Positions 16,884-25,611 of a stretch of DNA of 64,000 nucleotides are shown in pieces (within the stretch, counting starts at the first letter, position 1; every line of letters begins with the position of its first letter). This stretch comes from Modestobacter marinus. GTDB taxonomy: Bacteria; Actinomycetota; Actinomycetes; Mycobacteriales; Geodermatophilaceae. Under the pieces are notes generated by a model, which had not been told where the DNA came from, did no database searches, and was given only the letters and a program-made list of their open reading frames with translations. A program made the position numbers and the translations under genes. The stretch lies in the NCBI RefSeq assembly GCF_011758655.1, contig NZ_JAAMPA010000001.1, positions 2,170,001-2,234,000 of the forward strand, in the 5' to 3' direction.

Positions 16884-17525
16884 GTGCCCGCCGTCGCGCC
16901 CGACACACCTCGGCCCCGCGTCTTGGTCCTGCTGTCCGGGGCCGGCACGCTGTGTGCCGCACTGCTGGCCGCCACCGCCACGCCCGGCTACCCCGCCGAG
17001 GTCGTCGCCGTCGGCTCCGACCGCGCCGATGCCCCCGGGCTGGCGCACGCGCGCGACGCCGGCGTCCCCACCTTCGTGACCGCGCTGCGCGACGCCCCCG
17101 ACCGGGCCAGCTGGGACGCGGCGCTGGCCGCCGAGCTGGCCCGCCACCGGCCCGACTGGGTCGTCTGCGCCGGCTTCATGAAGCTGCTGGGCCCCGCCGT
17201 CCTCGGTGCGTTCGGTGGCCGGGTGGTCAACACCCACCCCGCGCTGCTGCCGGCCTTCCCCGGCGCCCACGCCGTGCGGGACGCCCTGGCCGCCGGCGTC
17301 CCCACGACCGGCGCGACCGTCCACCTCGTCGACGCCGGCGTGGACACCGGCCCGGTGCTGGCCCAGCGGCCGGTGCCGGTGCTGCCCGGCGACGACGAGC
17401 AGCGCCTGCACGAACGGATCAAGGACGTGGAGCGGGAGCTCCTGGTGCAGACCCTGGCCGGCCTCGTGGTCCAGGCCGCCGGACTGCCCGCCACCGACGC
17501 ACCGACCTCAGGAGAACCCCGATGA
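16884..17525 (+). CDS. purN: Phosphoribosylglycinamide formyltransferase
   Basis: This 213-residue enzyme transfers formyl from 10-formyl-THF to GAR in purine synthesis. It shows the N-terminal [13 protein letters not shown], the folate-site block [18 protein letters not shown] with the catalytic Asn and His, and [16 protein letters not shown] with the catalytic Asp. GTG 16884 fits the upstream -10; a TTG at 16875 would overlap that hexamer. The stop overlaps the purH start in ATGA, giving tight coupling of steps 3 and 9-10 of the pathway, as in mycobacteria. Confidence 0.93.
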   Translation: MPAVAPDTPRPRVLVLLSGAGTLCAALLAATATPGYPAEVVAVGSDRADAPGLAHARDAGVPTFVTALRDAPDRASWDAALAAELARHRPDWVVCAGFMKLLGPAVLGAFGGRVVNTHPALLPAFPGAHAVRDALAAGVPTTGATVHLVDAGVDTGPVLAQRPVPVLPGDDEQRLHERIKDVERELLVQTLAGLVVQAAGLPATDAPTSGEPR

Positions 17526-19072
17526 GCGACCGCACCCCCGTCCGCCGCGCCCTGCTCGGGGTCTACGACAAGAACGGCGTCGAGGAGCTGGCCCGCGGGC
17601 TGGTCAACGCCGGGGTGGAGCTGGTCAGCACCGGCGCCACCGCCGCCCGGATCGCCGCCGCCGGACTGCCGGTCACCCCGGTCGAGCAGGTCACCGGCTT
17701 CCCCGAGACCCTCGACGGCCGGGTCAAGACGCTGCACCCGGCGGTGCACGCCGGCATCCTCGCCGACCGGCGCCGCCCCGAGCACGTCGCCCAGCTCGAC
17801 GAGCTGGGCATCGCCGCCTTCGACCTGGTCGTGGTGAACCTCTACCCGTTCAGCGACACGGTGGCCTCCGGTGCCTCGCCCGACGAGTGCATCGAGCAGA
17901 TCGACATCGGCGGCCCGGCGATGGTGCGCGCCGCGGCGAAGAACCACCCCTCCGTCGCCGTCGTCGTCGACCCGGGCCGCTACGACGAGGTGGTCGAGGC
18001 GGTCGCCGCCGGCGGCTTCACCCTCGCCCAGCGCCGGGAGCTGGCGGCCGAGGCGTTCCGGCACACCGCCGCCTACGACGTCGCCGTCGCCTCCTGGATG
18101 GGCAACGTGCTCGCCCCGGACGACGCCAGCGGCTTCCCGGAGTGGGTCGGTGGGAGCTGGGAGCGCACCGACGTCCTGCGCTACGGCGAGAACCCGCACC
18201 AGGGCGCGGCGCTGTACCGCAGCGGGCAGTCGGGCCTGGCCGACGCCGAGCAGCTGCACGGCAAGCAGATGTCCTACAACAACTACGTCGACACCGACGC
18301 CGCCTGGCGGGCCGCGCACGACCACGCCGACCCGTGCGTGGCGATCATCAAGCACGCCAACCCCTGCGGCATCGCCGTCGGCGCCGACATCGCCGCCGCC
18401 CACCGCAAGGCGCACGCCTGCGACCCGGTCTCGGCCTTCGGTGGTGTGATCGCGGCCAACCGCGAGGTCGACCTGACCCTGGCCGAGCAGATCTCCGAGG
18501 TCTTCACCGAGGTCGTCGTCGCCCCGTCGTTCACCGACGACGCGCTCGGCGTGCTGACCGCGAAGAAGAACATCCGGCTGCTGCGCATGCCGGAGGCCCC
18601 CCGGCTGTCGGTGGAGCTGCGTGCCATCAGCGGCGGGCTGCTGCTGCAGACCGCCGACCGGATCGACGCCCCGGGCGACGACCCGACCAGCTGGACGCTG
18701 GCCGCAGGTGCCCCGCTGGACGCCGCCGGGCTGGACGACCTGGTGTTCGCCTGGCGGGCGGTGCGTGCGGTGAAGAGCAACGCCATCCTGCTCGCCGCCG
18801 ACAAGGCCACCGTCGGCGTCGGCATGGGCCAGGTCAACCGGGTGGACTCCGCCCGGCTGGCGGTGGCCCGGGCCGGGGAGCGGGCGACCGGCTCGGTCGC
18901 CGCCTCCGACGCGTTCTTCCCCTTCGCCGACGGGTTGCAGGTGCTGCTGGACGCCGGGGTGCGGGCCGTGGTGCAGCCGGGCGGGTCGGTGCGGGACGAG
19001 GAGGTCATCGCCGCCGCGGCCGCCGCCGGGGTGACGCTGTACCTCACCGGCACCCGCCACTTCGCCCACTGA
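17522..19072 (+). CDS. purH: Bifunctional AICAR transformylase/IMP cyclohydrolase
   Basis: A 516-residue bifunctional enzyme catalysing the last two steps to IMP. The N-terminal cyclohydrolase (MGS-like) domain holds [25 protein letters not shown] and [15 protein letters not shown]. The C-terminal transformylase has [25 protein letters not shown] (the catalytic Lys-His region) and [13 protein letters not shown] 17522 overlaps the purN stop and follows AGGAG. Folate supply is linked by folD downstream. A copy of the dispersed repeat begins immediately after the stop. Confidence 0.97.
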   Translation: MSDRTPVRRALLGVYDKNGVEELARGLVNAGVELVSTGATAARIAAAGLPVTPVEQVTGFPETLDGRVKTLHPAVHAGILADRRRPEHVAQLDELGIAAFDLVVVNLYPFSDTVASGASPDECIEQIDIGGPAMVRAAAKNHPSVAVVVDPGRYDEVVEAVAAGGFTLAQRRELAAEAFRHTAAYDVAVASWMGNVLAPDDASGFPEWVGGSWERTDVLRYGENPHQGAALYRSGQSGLADAEQLHGKQMSYNNYVDTDAAWRAAHDHADPCVAIIKHANPCGIAVGADIAAAHRKAHACDPVSAFGGVIAANREVDLTLAEQISEVFTEVVVAPSFTDDALGVLTAKKNIRLLRMPEAPRLSVELRAISGGLLLQTADRIDAPGDDPTSWTLAAGAPLDAAGLDDLVFAWRAVRAVKSNAILLAADKATVGVGMGQVNRVDSARLAVARAGERATGSVAASDAFFPFADGLQVLLDAGVRAVVQPGGSVRDEEVIAAAAAAGVTLYLTGTRHFAH

Positions 19073-19073
19073 G

Positions 19074-19131
19074 GAAGGACCCCGTGCCCCCCACCACTCG
19101 CAAGCTCGTGCCGGGCCCCTGCACGGGGCCG
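19074..19131. repeat. Dispersed 57-58 bp intergenic repeat, copy 2
   Basis: Same layout as copy 1: GAAGGACCCC, CCCCCCACC, ACTCGCAAGCTCG and a terminal hairpin GGCCCC-TGCAC-GGGGCC. It lies just after the purH stop and overlaps the proposed start of the pentapeptide-repeat gene. Confidence 0.85.
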
Positions 19132-19740
19132 CAGCCGCCGGCGCCGGACACCGTCTGGGAAGGGGAGGACCTGGCCCGGGTCGAGTGGGACTGGGCCCGG
19201 CTGGAGCGGGTCACGTTCGTCGACTGCCGGTTCGACGACGCCGCCATGGCCGAGCTGGTCACCACCCGGTGCGTCTTCGAGCGCTGCGTCCTCACCGGTG
19301 CCGCGCTGTCGGGCTCCCGGCACGAGGGGACGGCGTTCCTCTCCTGCCGGTTCGACCGGGCGAAGCTGTCCGGCGTCACCTGGACCGGCTGCAAGCTGAC
19401 CGGTTCGCAGTTCCCCGGCGCCACGCTGCGGCCGATGACCTCGGAGGAGTCCGACTGGTCCTACGTGTCGCTGCGCGGCGTCGACCTGTCCGGCGTCGAC
19501 CTGGCCGGGCAGCGGCTGGCCGAGGCCGACCTCACCGACGCCGACCTCTCCGGCGCCGACCTGAGCCGGGCCGACCTCCGGCGGGCGCGGCTGCAGTCCA
19601 CCGTGCTGCGCGGGGCAGACCTGCGCGGGGCCGAGACCGACGGCGTCGACTGGCGGGGGTTCGACCCCACCGGGGCGCGGCTGGACCTGGTGCAGGCAGT
19701 GCTGTTCGCCCGCGCCCACGGCGCCGTGGTGGCCGACTGA
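19084..19740 (+). CDS. Pentapeptide repeat protein
   Basis: About 218 residues, largely built of A(D/N)LXX-type pentapeptides: VTFVDCRFDDA, CVFERCVLTGAAL, LSGVDLAGQRLAEADLTDAD and LSGADLSRADLRRA. These predict a right-handed quadrilateral beta helix. Relatives (MfpA/Qnr) mimic DNA and bind gyrase, but most have unknown roles. The start is uncertain: GTG 19084 lies inside the dispersed repeat, so the first ~16 residues (VPPTTRKLVPGPCTGP) are repeat-encoded; GTG 19108 is another option. It may be cotranscribed from purH. Confidence 0.8.
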   Translation: MPPTTRKLVPGPCTGPQPPAPDTVWEGEDLARVEWDWARLERVTFVDCRFDDAAMAELVTTRCVFERCVLTGAALSGSRHEGTAFLSCRFDRAKLSGVTWTGCKLTGSQFPGATLRPMTSEESDWSYVSLRGVDLSGVDLAGQRLAEADLTDADLSGADLSRADLRRARLQSTVLRGADLRGAETDGVDWRGFDPTGARLDLVQAVLFARAHGAVVAD

Positions 19741-19829
19741 CCCCGGTGGCCGACTGAGCCGTGCGGCCGGCCGGTGCGTCGCCACCCGGGCGACCGGTCC
19801 GGTGGCCGGTCACGCCGGGCCGCGTCGGG

Positions 19830-19835
19830 CAGACT
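19830..19835 (+). promoter_or_regulatory. Candidate -10 for folD
   Basis: CAGACT, 6 nt before GTG 19842. The same hexamer precedes the second DUF805 gene. Confidence 0.35.
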
Positions 19836-19841
19836 GGGCAC

Positions 19842-20711
19842 GTGGCAGCGACGACTCTCGACGGCAAGGCGACCGCGGCGACGATCCGGGCGGAGCTGAC
19901 CGAGCGGGTGGCCGCCCTGGCCGCCGCCGGACGACGCCCGGGCCTGGGCACCCTGCTGGTCGGTGACGACCCGGGCAGCCGCTGGTACGTCGGCGCCAAG
20001 CACTCCGACTGCGCCCAGGTCGGCATCGCCAGCATCCAGCGGGAGCTGCCGGCCACCGCCGACCTCGCCGAGGTGCTCGCCGTCGTCGACGAGCTCAACG
20101 CCGACCCGGCCTGCACCGGCTACATCGTGCAGCTGCCCCTGCCGCGCGGCATCGACGAGAGCGTCGTCCTCGAGCGGATCGACCCGGCGAAGGACGCCGA
20201 CGGCCTCCACCCGGTGAACCTCGGCCGGCTCGTGCTCAACGTCCCCGGGGCGCTGCCCTGCACGCCGGTCGGGATCGTGGAGCTGCTCCGCCGCTTCGAC
20301 GTCCCGCTGGCCGGTGCGGAGGTGGTCGTGGTCGGCCGCGGCATCACCGTCGGCCGGCCGCTGGGCCTGCTGCTCACCCGGCGCACCGAGAACGCCACCG
20401 TGACGCTCTGCCACACCGGCACCCGGGACCTGGCCGCCCACACCCGGGCGGCCGACGTCGTCGTCGCGGCGGCCGGCGTGCCGGGGCTGATCACCGGCGA
20501 CATGGTCAAGCCCGGGGCGGCCGTGCTCGACGTCGGCGTCAGCCGGGTCGACGGCAAGATCGCCGGTGACGTCGCCGCCGACGTGCGCGAGGTCGCCGGC
20601 TTCGTGGCCCCCAACCCCGGCGGCGTCGGGCCGATGACCCGGGCGATGCTGCTGGCCAACGTCGTCCTCGCCGCCGAGCAGGCGGCCGGGCTCGAGGTGC
20701 TGACGGCATGA
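19842..20711 (+). CDS. folD: Methylenetetrahydrofolate dehydrogenase/cyclohydrolase FolD
   Basis: This 289-residue bifunctional enzyme interconverts methylene-, methenyl- and 10-formyl-[12 protein letters not shown] holds the catalytic Lys, GYIVQLPLP is the substrate loop, [13 protein letters not shown] is the NADP-binding turn, and [14 protein letters not shown] is the C-terminal signature. GTG 19842 is the likely leaderless start. It supplies the 10-formyl-THF used by PurN and PurH just upstream. It overlaps the next gene by ATGA. Confidence 0.95.
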   Translation: MAATTLDGKATAATIRAELTERVAALAAAGRRPGLGTLLVGDDPGSRWYVGAKHSDCAQVGIASIQRELPATADLAEVLAVVDELNADPACTGYIVQLPLPRGIDESVVLERIDPAKDADGLHPVNLGRLVLNVPGALPCTPVGIVELLRRFDVPLAGAEVVVVGRGITVGRPLGLLLTRRTENATVTLCHTGTRDLAAHTRAADVVVAAAGVPGLITGDMVKPGAAVLDVGVSRVDGKIAGDVAADVREVAGFVAPNPGGVGPMTRAMLLANVVLAAEQAAGLEVLTA

Positions 20712-21034
20712 GCCCGCGCGCCGGCGGGCCGGCGACCGACCGGCCGCCGCTCTACCTGCGCCGACCGCTGCTGGCCGGCTTCCTCCGGCAGTGGCCGCTG
20801 CTGCTGGTGATCGTCGTCGCCGGGGTGGGCATGCTGCTCGTCGCCGGCGACCGGTGGCGCCAGGGGCTGGTCGTGATGGGGCTCGCCCTGGTGACCGCCG
20901 CCGCGCTGCGGCTGCTGCTCCCGTTGCGCCGCACCGGCTTCCTCGCCGTCCGCAGCCTGCGCGTCGACGTCGCCCTGACGGGGACCGCCGGCGTGGCGCT
21001 GGTGGCGATGGCACTGAGCATCCCGCCGTCCTGA
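20708..21034 (+). CDS. DUF3017 membrane protein
   Basis: A 108-residue protein with three hydrophobic segments ([39 protein letters not shown] and a C-terminal one) and a conserved-looking [14 protein letters not shown] loop. Small proteins of this layout following folD are classed as DUF3017 in actinobacteria. Function is unknown. The start overlaps the folD stop in ATGA, so it is translated with FolD. Confidence 0.75.
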   Translation: MSPRAGGPATDRPPLYLRRPLLAGFLRQWPLLLVIVVAGVGMLLVAGDRWRQGLVVMGLALVTAAALRLLLPLRRTGFLAVRSLRVDVALTGTAGVALVAMALSIPPS

Positions 21035-21080
21035 CCGGCCCGGAGCGGCCCCCGCATGGCCGGACGACGCCGCTCGGGGC

Positions 21081-21086
21081 TAGGTT
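21081..21086 (+). promoter_or_regulatory. Candidate -10 for mdh
   Basis: TAGGTT, 7 nt before ATG 21094. Confidence 0.45.
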
Positions 21087-21093
21087 GGCGGGC

Positions 21094-22047
21094 ATGGCAG
21101 AGCGGGCCCGGAACGGCAAGGTCACCGTGGTCGGCGCCGGTTTCTACGGCTCGACCACCGCGTTGCGGCTGGCGGAGTACGACCTGTTCGAGACGGTCGT
21201 GCTCACCGACATCGTGGAGGGCAAGCCCGAGGGGCTGGCGCTGGACATCAACCAGTCGCGCCCGATCGAGGGGTTCGAGACCCGGGTCGTGGGGGTCGGC
21301 GGCGGCTCGTACGAGGGCACCGAGGGCTCCGACGTCGTGGTCATCACCGCGGGGCTGCCGCGCAAGCCCGGGATGAGCCGGATGGACCTCATCGAAACCA
21401 ACGCCGGCATCGTCCGCTCCGTGGCCGAGAACGTCGCGCAGACCTCCCCGGACGCCGTCGTCATCGTGGTCTCCAACCCGCTGGACGAGATGACCGCCCT
21501 GGCGCAGCTGGCCACCGGCTTCCCGAAGGCCCGGGTCATGGGCCAGGCCGGGATGCTGGACACCGCGCGCTTCAGCAACAACGTCGCCGAGGAGCTCGGC
21601 GTACCCGTCGCCTCCGTGCGCACGCTGACCCTCGGGTCGCACGGCGACACGATGGTCCCGGTGCCCTCGCGCTGCACCGTCGACGGCAAGCCGCTGTCCG
21701 ACGTGCTGCCCGCCGACCGCATCGCGCACCTGGTCGACCGCACCCGCAACGGCGGGGCGGAGGTCGTGGCGCTGCTCAAGACCGGCTCCGCCTACTACGC
21801 GCCCTCCGCCGCGGCCGCCCGGATGGCCCGCGCCGTGATCGAGGACAGCGGCGCCGTGATGCCGGTGTGCGCCTGGGTCGACGGTGAGTACGGGATCTCC
21901 GGGGTCTACCTGGGGGTCGAGGCCGAGATCGGCCGAGGAGGAGTGCGGAAGGTCGTCGAGGGCGACCTGTCCGACAGTGAGCTGGCCGGTCTGCGCGAGG
22001 CCGCCGAAGCGGTACGCGCCAAGCAGGCTGACGTAGCCGACCTCTGA
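21094..22047 (+). CDS. mdh: Malate dehydrogenase (LDH-like)
   Basis: This 317-residue NAD-dependent enzyme opens with the Rossmann motif [14 protein letters not shown]. It continues with [15 protein letters not shown] (Arg residues of the substrate loop typical of malate-specific LDH-like enzymes), VSNPLDEMT and the catalytic GSHGDTMVP near residue 180. It oxidises malate to oxaloacetate in the TCA cycle. ATG 21094 fits the upstream hexamer; the frame is open further 5' without support. icd follows after a repeat copy, so two TCA dehydrogenases sit together. Confidence 0.94.
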   Translation: MAERARNGKVTVVGAGFYGSTTALRLAEYDLFETVVLTDIVEGKPEGLALDINQSRPIEGFETRVVGVGGGSYEGTEGSDVVVITAGLPRKPGMSRMDLIETNAGIVRSVAENVAQTSPDAVVIVVSNPLDEMTALAQLATGFPKARVMGQAGMLDTARFSNNVAEELGVPVASVRTLTLGSHGDTMVPVPSRCTVDGKPLSDVLPADRIAHLVDRTRNGGAEVVALLKTGSAYYAPSAAAARMARAVIEDSGAVMPVCAWVDGEYGISGVYLGVEAEIGRGGVRKVVEGDLSDSELAGLREAAEAVRAKQADVADL

Positions 22048-22048
22048 A

Positions 22049-22106
22049 GAAGGACCCCACTGCCCCCCACCGCTCGCACGCCGCGGCGGGGCCCTGCAGC
22101 GGGGCC
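22049..22106. repeat. Dispersed 57-58 bp intergenic repeat, copy 3
   Basis: GAAGGACCCC, TGCCCCCCACC, CTCGCACG and the terminal GGCCC-TGCAGC-GGGGCC hairpin. It lies between mdh and icd. The centre (CTCGCACGCCGCGG) differs most from the other copies. Confidence 0.85.
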
Positions 22107-22129
22107 ATGAGCGTAAAAGGAGAGACACC

Positions 22130-23344
22130 GTGGACAAGATCAAGGTCAAGGGCAAGGTCGTCGAGCTCGACGGCGACGAGATGACCCGGATCATCTGGCA
22201 GTTCATCAAGGACCAGCTGATCCTCCCGTACCTGGACGTCGACCTCGAGTACTACGACCTGGGCATGGAGAACCGCGACGCGACCGACGACCAGGTCACC
22301 GTCGACGCCGCCAACGCCATCAAGCAGCACGGCGTGGGCGTCAAGTGCGCCACCATCACCCCGGACGAGGCGCGGGTCGAGGAGTTCGGCCTGAAGAAGA
22401 TGTGGCGCTCCCCGAACGGGACGATCCGCAACATCCTCGGCGGCGTCATCTTCCGCGAGCCGATCATCATGCAGAACGTCCCGCGCCTGGTGCCGGGCTG
22501 GACCAAGCCGATCATCATCGGCCGCCACGCCTACGGCGACCAGTACCGGGCCACCGACTTCACGTTCCCCTCCGCGGGCACCCTGAAGGTCGTCTTCACC
22601 CCCGAGGACGGCGGCGAGCCGATCGAGCGCGAGGTCTTCCAGGCCCCCGGCGCCGGTGTCTCGCTGTCGATGTACAACCTCGACGACTCGATCCGCGACT
22701 TCGCCCGCGCCTCGCTGAACTACGGGCTCAACCGTGGCTACCCGGTCTACCTCTCCACGAAGAACACGATCCTCAAGGCCTACGACGGCCGGTTCAAGGA
22801 CATCTTCGAGGAGGTCTTCCAGGCCGAGTTCAAGGAGGAGTTCGACGCGGCCGGGATCACCTACGAGCACCGGCTCATCGACGACATGGTCGCGGCGTCC
22901 CTCAAGTGGGAGGGCGGCTACGTCTGGGCGTGCAAGAACTACGACGGTGACGTGCAGTCCGACACCGTGGCCCAGGGCTTCGGCTCGCTCGGCCTGATGA
23001 CCTCGGTGCTGGCCACCCCGGACGGCAAGACCGTCGAGGCCGAGGCCGCGCACGGCACGGTCACCCGGCACTACCGCCAGCACCAGCAGGGCAAGGAGAC
23101 CTCGACGAACCCGATCGCGTCGATCTTCGCCTGGACCCGGGGCCTGGCCCACCGCGGCGTGCTCGACGGCACCCCCGAGGTCACCCGGTTCGCCGAGACC
23201 CTCGAGCGGGTCTGCATCGAGACCGTCGAGGGCGGTCAGATGACCAAGGACCTCGCGCTGCTGATCTCCAAGGACAGCCCGTGGCTGACCACCCAGGACT
23301 TCCTGGCGGCGATCGACACCAACCTGCAGAAGGCCATGGCCTGA
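22130..23344 (+). CDS. icd: NADP-dependent isocitrate dehydrogenase (eukaryote-like dimeric type)
   Basis: This 404-residue enzyme makes 2-oxoglutarate, CO2 and [18 protein letters not shown], the substrate loop [20 protein letters not shown], the catalytic region [11 protein letters not shown] and [11 protein letters not shown] mark the homodimeric type shared with eukaryotes. GTG 22130 has a strong AAGGAGA 7 nt upstream in an A-rich stretch, unlike most genes here. The 3' end runs directly into 26-bp tandem repeats that include the GCCTGA stop context. Confidence 0.96.
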   Translation: MDKIKVKGKVVELDGDEMTRIIWQFIKDQLILPYLDVDLEYYDLGMENRDATDDQVTVDAANAIKQHGVGVKCATITPDEARVEEFGLKKMWRSPNGTIRNILGGVIFREPIIMQNVPRLVPGWTKPIIIGRHAYGDQYRATDFTFPSAGTLKVVFTPEDGGEPIEREVFQAPGAGVSLSMYNLDDSIRDFARASLNYGLNRGYPVYLSTKNTILKAYDGRFKDIFEEVFQAEFKEEFDAAGITYEHRLIDDMVAASLKWEGGYVWACKNYDGDVQSDTVAQGFGSLGLMTSVLATPDGKTVEAEAAHGTVTRHYRQHQQGKETSTNPIASIFAWTRGLAHRGVLDGTPEVTRFAETLERVCIETVEGGQMTKDLALLISKDSPWLTTQDFLAAIDTNLQKAMA

Positions 23345-23439
23345 CGACAGCAGTCGTAGCGACGGCCTGACGACAGCCGTCGTAGCAGCGGCCTGACGAC
23401 AGCAGTCGTAGCGACGGCCTGACGCAGCAGCTGTAGCAG
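23338..23439. repeat. 26-bp tandem repeats at the icd stop codon
   Basis: Units starting at 23338, 23364 and 23390, and a shorter one at 23416, share GGCCTGACGACAGC(A/C)GTC. Each can form ACGAC-AGC(A/C)-GTCGT, and unit 2 keeps the pairing despite its change. The first unit includes the last codons of icd. Confidence 0.85.
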
Positions 23440-23476
23440 GAACGGCCCCCGCGACCACCGGTCGCGGGGGCCGTTC
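23440..23476 (+). terminator. Terminator after icd
   Basis: A perfect 17-bp stem, GAACGGCCCCCGCGACC with its complement, and a 3-nt ACC loop; the strongest hairpin in the window. Confidence 0.65.
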
Positions 23477-23497
23477 TGCGTCCGAGGGTGGTGCCGA

Positions 23498-23556
23498 GAT
23501 CGGGGTGGTGGCTGGCTCGATCGGGTGGAGACAGCCAGCAGCCCGAGGTGATCACC
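23498..23556. repeat. Left inverted repeat bracketing the DUF559 gene
   Basis: The stretch reads GGTGGTGGCTGGCTCGA, then AGACAGCCAGCAGCCCG and GGTGATCACC. It aligns with the reverse complement of 24485-24544 over nearly its whole length with scattered mismatches, and is itself an imperfect hairpin. Confidence 0.65.
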
Positions 23557-23609
23557 GTCCCTGTGGACGACGCCCGCGCCGGGTGGGTCGGTCGCGGCAG
23601 GCTGCCCCG

Positions 23610-24488
23610 GTGCCGATCCCGCCGTACCGCCCCGCTGTGCTCCGCGGGCGGGTCTTCCGGGGCACCTGGGCGATCGGCAGCGGGCTGCTGACCCGTGCAC
23701 AGCTGCGGAGCTCGGCCTGGCGCCGGTTGCGCGAGGACGTCTACGCCGACGCCACCGCGGCAGACACCCATCGGCTGCACGCCCGCGGCGCAGCGCTGCG
23801 GATGCCTCGGGGCGCTGCCCTGGGTGGGCGGAGCGCCGCCGACCTCCTCGGGGTGCCCGAGGTGGCCGGGCCGGCCGATCCGGTGGAGGTGGTGGTACCG
23901 CCGGGCACCCGGTGGGACCCCGAGCCGGGCATCGTCGTCCGCACCGCACGGCTCCAGGGGGACGTGCTCGCCCAGGGGTCCTTCCTCCGCTGGACGACCG
24001 GCCTGCGCACGGCGGTCGACATGGCCCGGTTCGCGCCGGCGGAGGAGGCGGTCGTCCTCCTCGACCAGCTCGTGCACGCGCGGGTCGTGGACCTCGCTCA
24101 GGTCCGGGCGGCGGTGGGCGCCCTGCCCACCTGCCGCGGCTCGGCGCGGGCCCGCCGGGCTGCTGCGGCCGCGGACGGGCGGGCGGAGTCGCCACAGGAG
24201 ACCAGGGTGCGGCTGCTGCTCGCGGCTCATGGGCTCCCCGTGCCGGTGGCGCAGCACGAGGTGCGCAGCGGTGGGCGCTTCCTGGCCCGCGTCGACTTCG
24301 GCTGGCCAGAGCGCCGGGTGGCGCTGGAGTACGACGGGGTCTGGCACGACGGCCCCGGGCAGTTCGTGCGCGACCGGCAGCGGCTCAGCGCACTGGCGGC
24401 CGCCGGGTGGCGCGTCCTGGTCATCACCGCGGCCGACCTGCGCGCCCCGGAGCTGCTGATCGCTCGGCTGCGCGCGGCGCTGCAGTGA
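23610..24488 (+). CDS. DUF559/endonuclease-like domain protein
   Basis: The 292-residue protein has an N-terminal region like actinobacterial winged-helix/abi-type proteins (FRGTWAIGSGLLTRAQLRSS, LREDVYAD) and a C-terminal Vsr-like DUF559 nuclease fold. That fold has FLARVDFGWPERRVALEYDG, with the Asp and Glu of a PD-(D/E)xK-type site, and QRLSALAAAGWRVLVITAADL. Such genes are abundant and scattered in actinobacteria; cleavage activity is unproven. GTG 23610 is chosen because the domain match begins just after it, although its ribosome binding site is weak. The gene is framed by inverted hairpin repeats, suggesting a mobile cassette. Confidence 0.75.
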   Translation: MPIPPYRPAVLRGRVFRGTWAIGSGLLTRAQLRSSAWRRLREDVYADATAADTHRLHARGAALRMPRGAALGGRSAADLLGVPEVAGPADPVEVVVPPGTRWDPEPGIVVRTARLQGDVLAQGSFLRWTTGLRTAVDMARFAPAEEAVVLLDQLVHARVVDLAQVRAAVGALPTCRGSARARRAAAAADGRAESPQETRVRLLLAAHGLPVPVAQHEVRSGGRFLARVDFGWPERRVALEYDGVWHDGPGQFVRDRQRLSALAAAGWRVLVITAADLRAPELLIARLRAALQ

Positions 24489-24544
24489 TCACCCCGGGCT
24501 GGTGGCTGCCTCCCGGTGGTCGAGGCAGCCACCAGCCCGTCCTC
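24485..24544. repeat. Right inverted repeat bracketing the DUF559 gene
   Basis: Begins GTGATCACC at the DUF559 stop codon and continues through GGGCTGGTGGCTGCCTC and its complement. Inverted relative to 23498-23556. Confidence 0.65.
24495..24539. terminator. Bidirectional terminator between DUF559 and CAP-domain genes
   Basis: CGGGCTGGTGGCTGCCTC and its exact complement form an 18-bp stem with a 9-nt loop between convergent genes. Confidence 0.6.
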
Positions 24545-24561
24545 GGCAGGACGGCGGAGGC

Positions 24562-25455
24562 TCAGACGCCGAAGAGCTGGGTCCACCACGGGCCGCCGGC
24601 CCCGGTGGCGACACCGACGCCCAGCGTGCGCAGGTCGCAGTCAAGGATGTTCTGCCGGTGCCCCGGGCTGGCCATCCAGGCGGCCATCACCGCAGCCGCG
24701 TCCGGCTGCCCGGACGCGATGTTCTCCGCCCGTGCGTGGCCGAACCCGGCGGCGCGGGCGCGGGCGAAGGGGTCGAGACCCTCGGGCGTGACGTGCGAGA
24801 AGTAGCCGCGGTCGCGCATGTCGGCGCTGTGCGCCCGGGCCACCGTCGCCAGTCCGGCGTCCGCGCTGACCGGGGCGCAGCCGGCCGTGGCCCGCTCGGT
24901 GTTGACCAGGGCCAGCACCTGCCCCTCGGACCCGGACGCCGCGGGGGCGACCGCCGCTGCCGGTGCCGGTGCCGGCGCAGGAGCCGGAGCGGGTGCGGGT
25001 GCGGGTGCGGGTGCCGGTGCCGGTGCGGGAGCCGGAGCAGGTGCCGGGGCAGAAGCGGGTCGCGCCGACGACGCCGCGGTGCTCGGCGACGGCGCGACGA
25101 CCGGCGGCGGGACGGGCACTTGGGCAACGACCGTCGGGTCGGGCGTCGTCATCCCCGGCGGGACGGCGGACGGGGGCTGCGCAGCCGGCTCACCGGCGCC
25201 CGTGGTCGCCGGGGTGGGGACGGCGCCGGACGTCGGGGTGGTCCCGGCGGCCGACGGCCCGGCGACCACCCCCGGCTCGACGACGGCGGTGCTGGCCGCG
25301 TCGTCCAGGCCGGGCAGGGTGCGGCCGCTCAGCACCGCGCCCAGCGCCACCGCGGCGACGACGGCGACGAGCAGCAGGAGCGCCCGCAGCGACCGTGCGC
25401 GCCGGGTGCGGCGGTGCAGCACGGCGTCGTCACCCCGGCGAGCCCGACCAGTCAC
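24562..25455 (-). CDS. CAP/SCP-domain exported protein
   Basis: This 297-residue protein starts with a basic segment and one membrane helix (LRALLLLVAVVAAVALGAVL). A long Pro/Ala/Thr-rich extracellular linker with about 15 Ala-Pro dipeptides follows, then a C-terminal CAP domain. The domain has NTERATAGCAPV, AHSADMRDRGYFSHVTPEG, ARAENIASG, WMASPGHRQNILD and a final WWTQLFG. The His and Glu of the CAP cavity are present. Bacterial CAP proteins are secreted with poorly known roles. GTG 25455 follows a TACCCT hexamer. Confidence 0.85.
   Translation of the reverse strand: MTGRARRGDDAVLHRRTRRARSLRALLLLVAVVAAVALGAVLSGRTLPGLDDAASTAVVEPGVVAGPSAAGTTPTSGAVPTPATTGAGEPAAQPPSAVPPGMTTPDPTVVAQVPVPPPVVAPSPSTAASSARPASAPAPAPAPAPAPAPAPAPAPAPAPAPAPAPAAAVAPAASGSEGQVLALVNTERATAGCAPVSADAGLATVARAHSADMRDRGYFSHVTPEGLDPFARARAAGFGHARAENIASGQPDAAAVMAAWMASPGHRQNILDCDLRTLGVGVATGAGGPWWTQLFGV
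24953..25055. repeat. Ala-Pro coding low-complexity repeat
   Basis: Runs of GGTGCC/GGTGCG/GGAGCC hexamers encode alternating Ala and Pro on the minus strand between the membrane anchor and CAP domain. Confidence 0.8.
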
Positions 25456-25462
25456 CCAGGCG

Positions 25463-25468
25463 AGGGTA
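25463..25468 (-). promoter_or_regulatory. Candidate -10 for the CAP-domain gene
   Basis: TACCCT on the minus strand, 7 nt before GTG 25455. Confidence 0.4.
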
Positions 25469-25611
25469 ACCGCATGCAGAGAGTCACCGGCCGGAGCCGC
25501 CGCCGGGGTGGCTCCGGCGGGGAGGCCGGGATCCTGTCGTCGCCCAGCCACTACCGTGGGCGGCTCCGGGTGTCCCCGGCACACCCCCACCTCTGGAGGA
25601 GCACGCCGCTC

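Noticed and set aside
23338..23439. CRISPR array
   Set aside because: Tandem units abut without unique spacers; no cas genes in the window. The same holds for 51888-51991.
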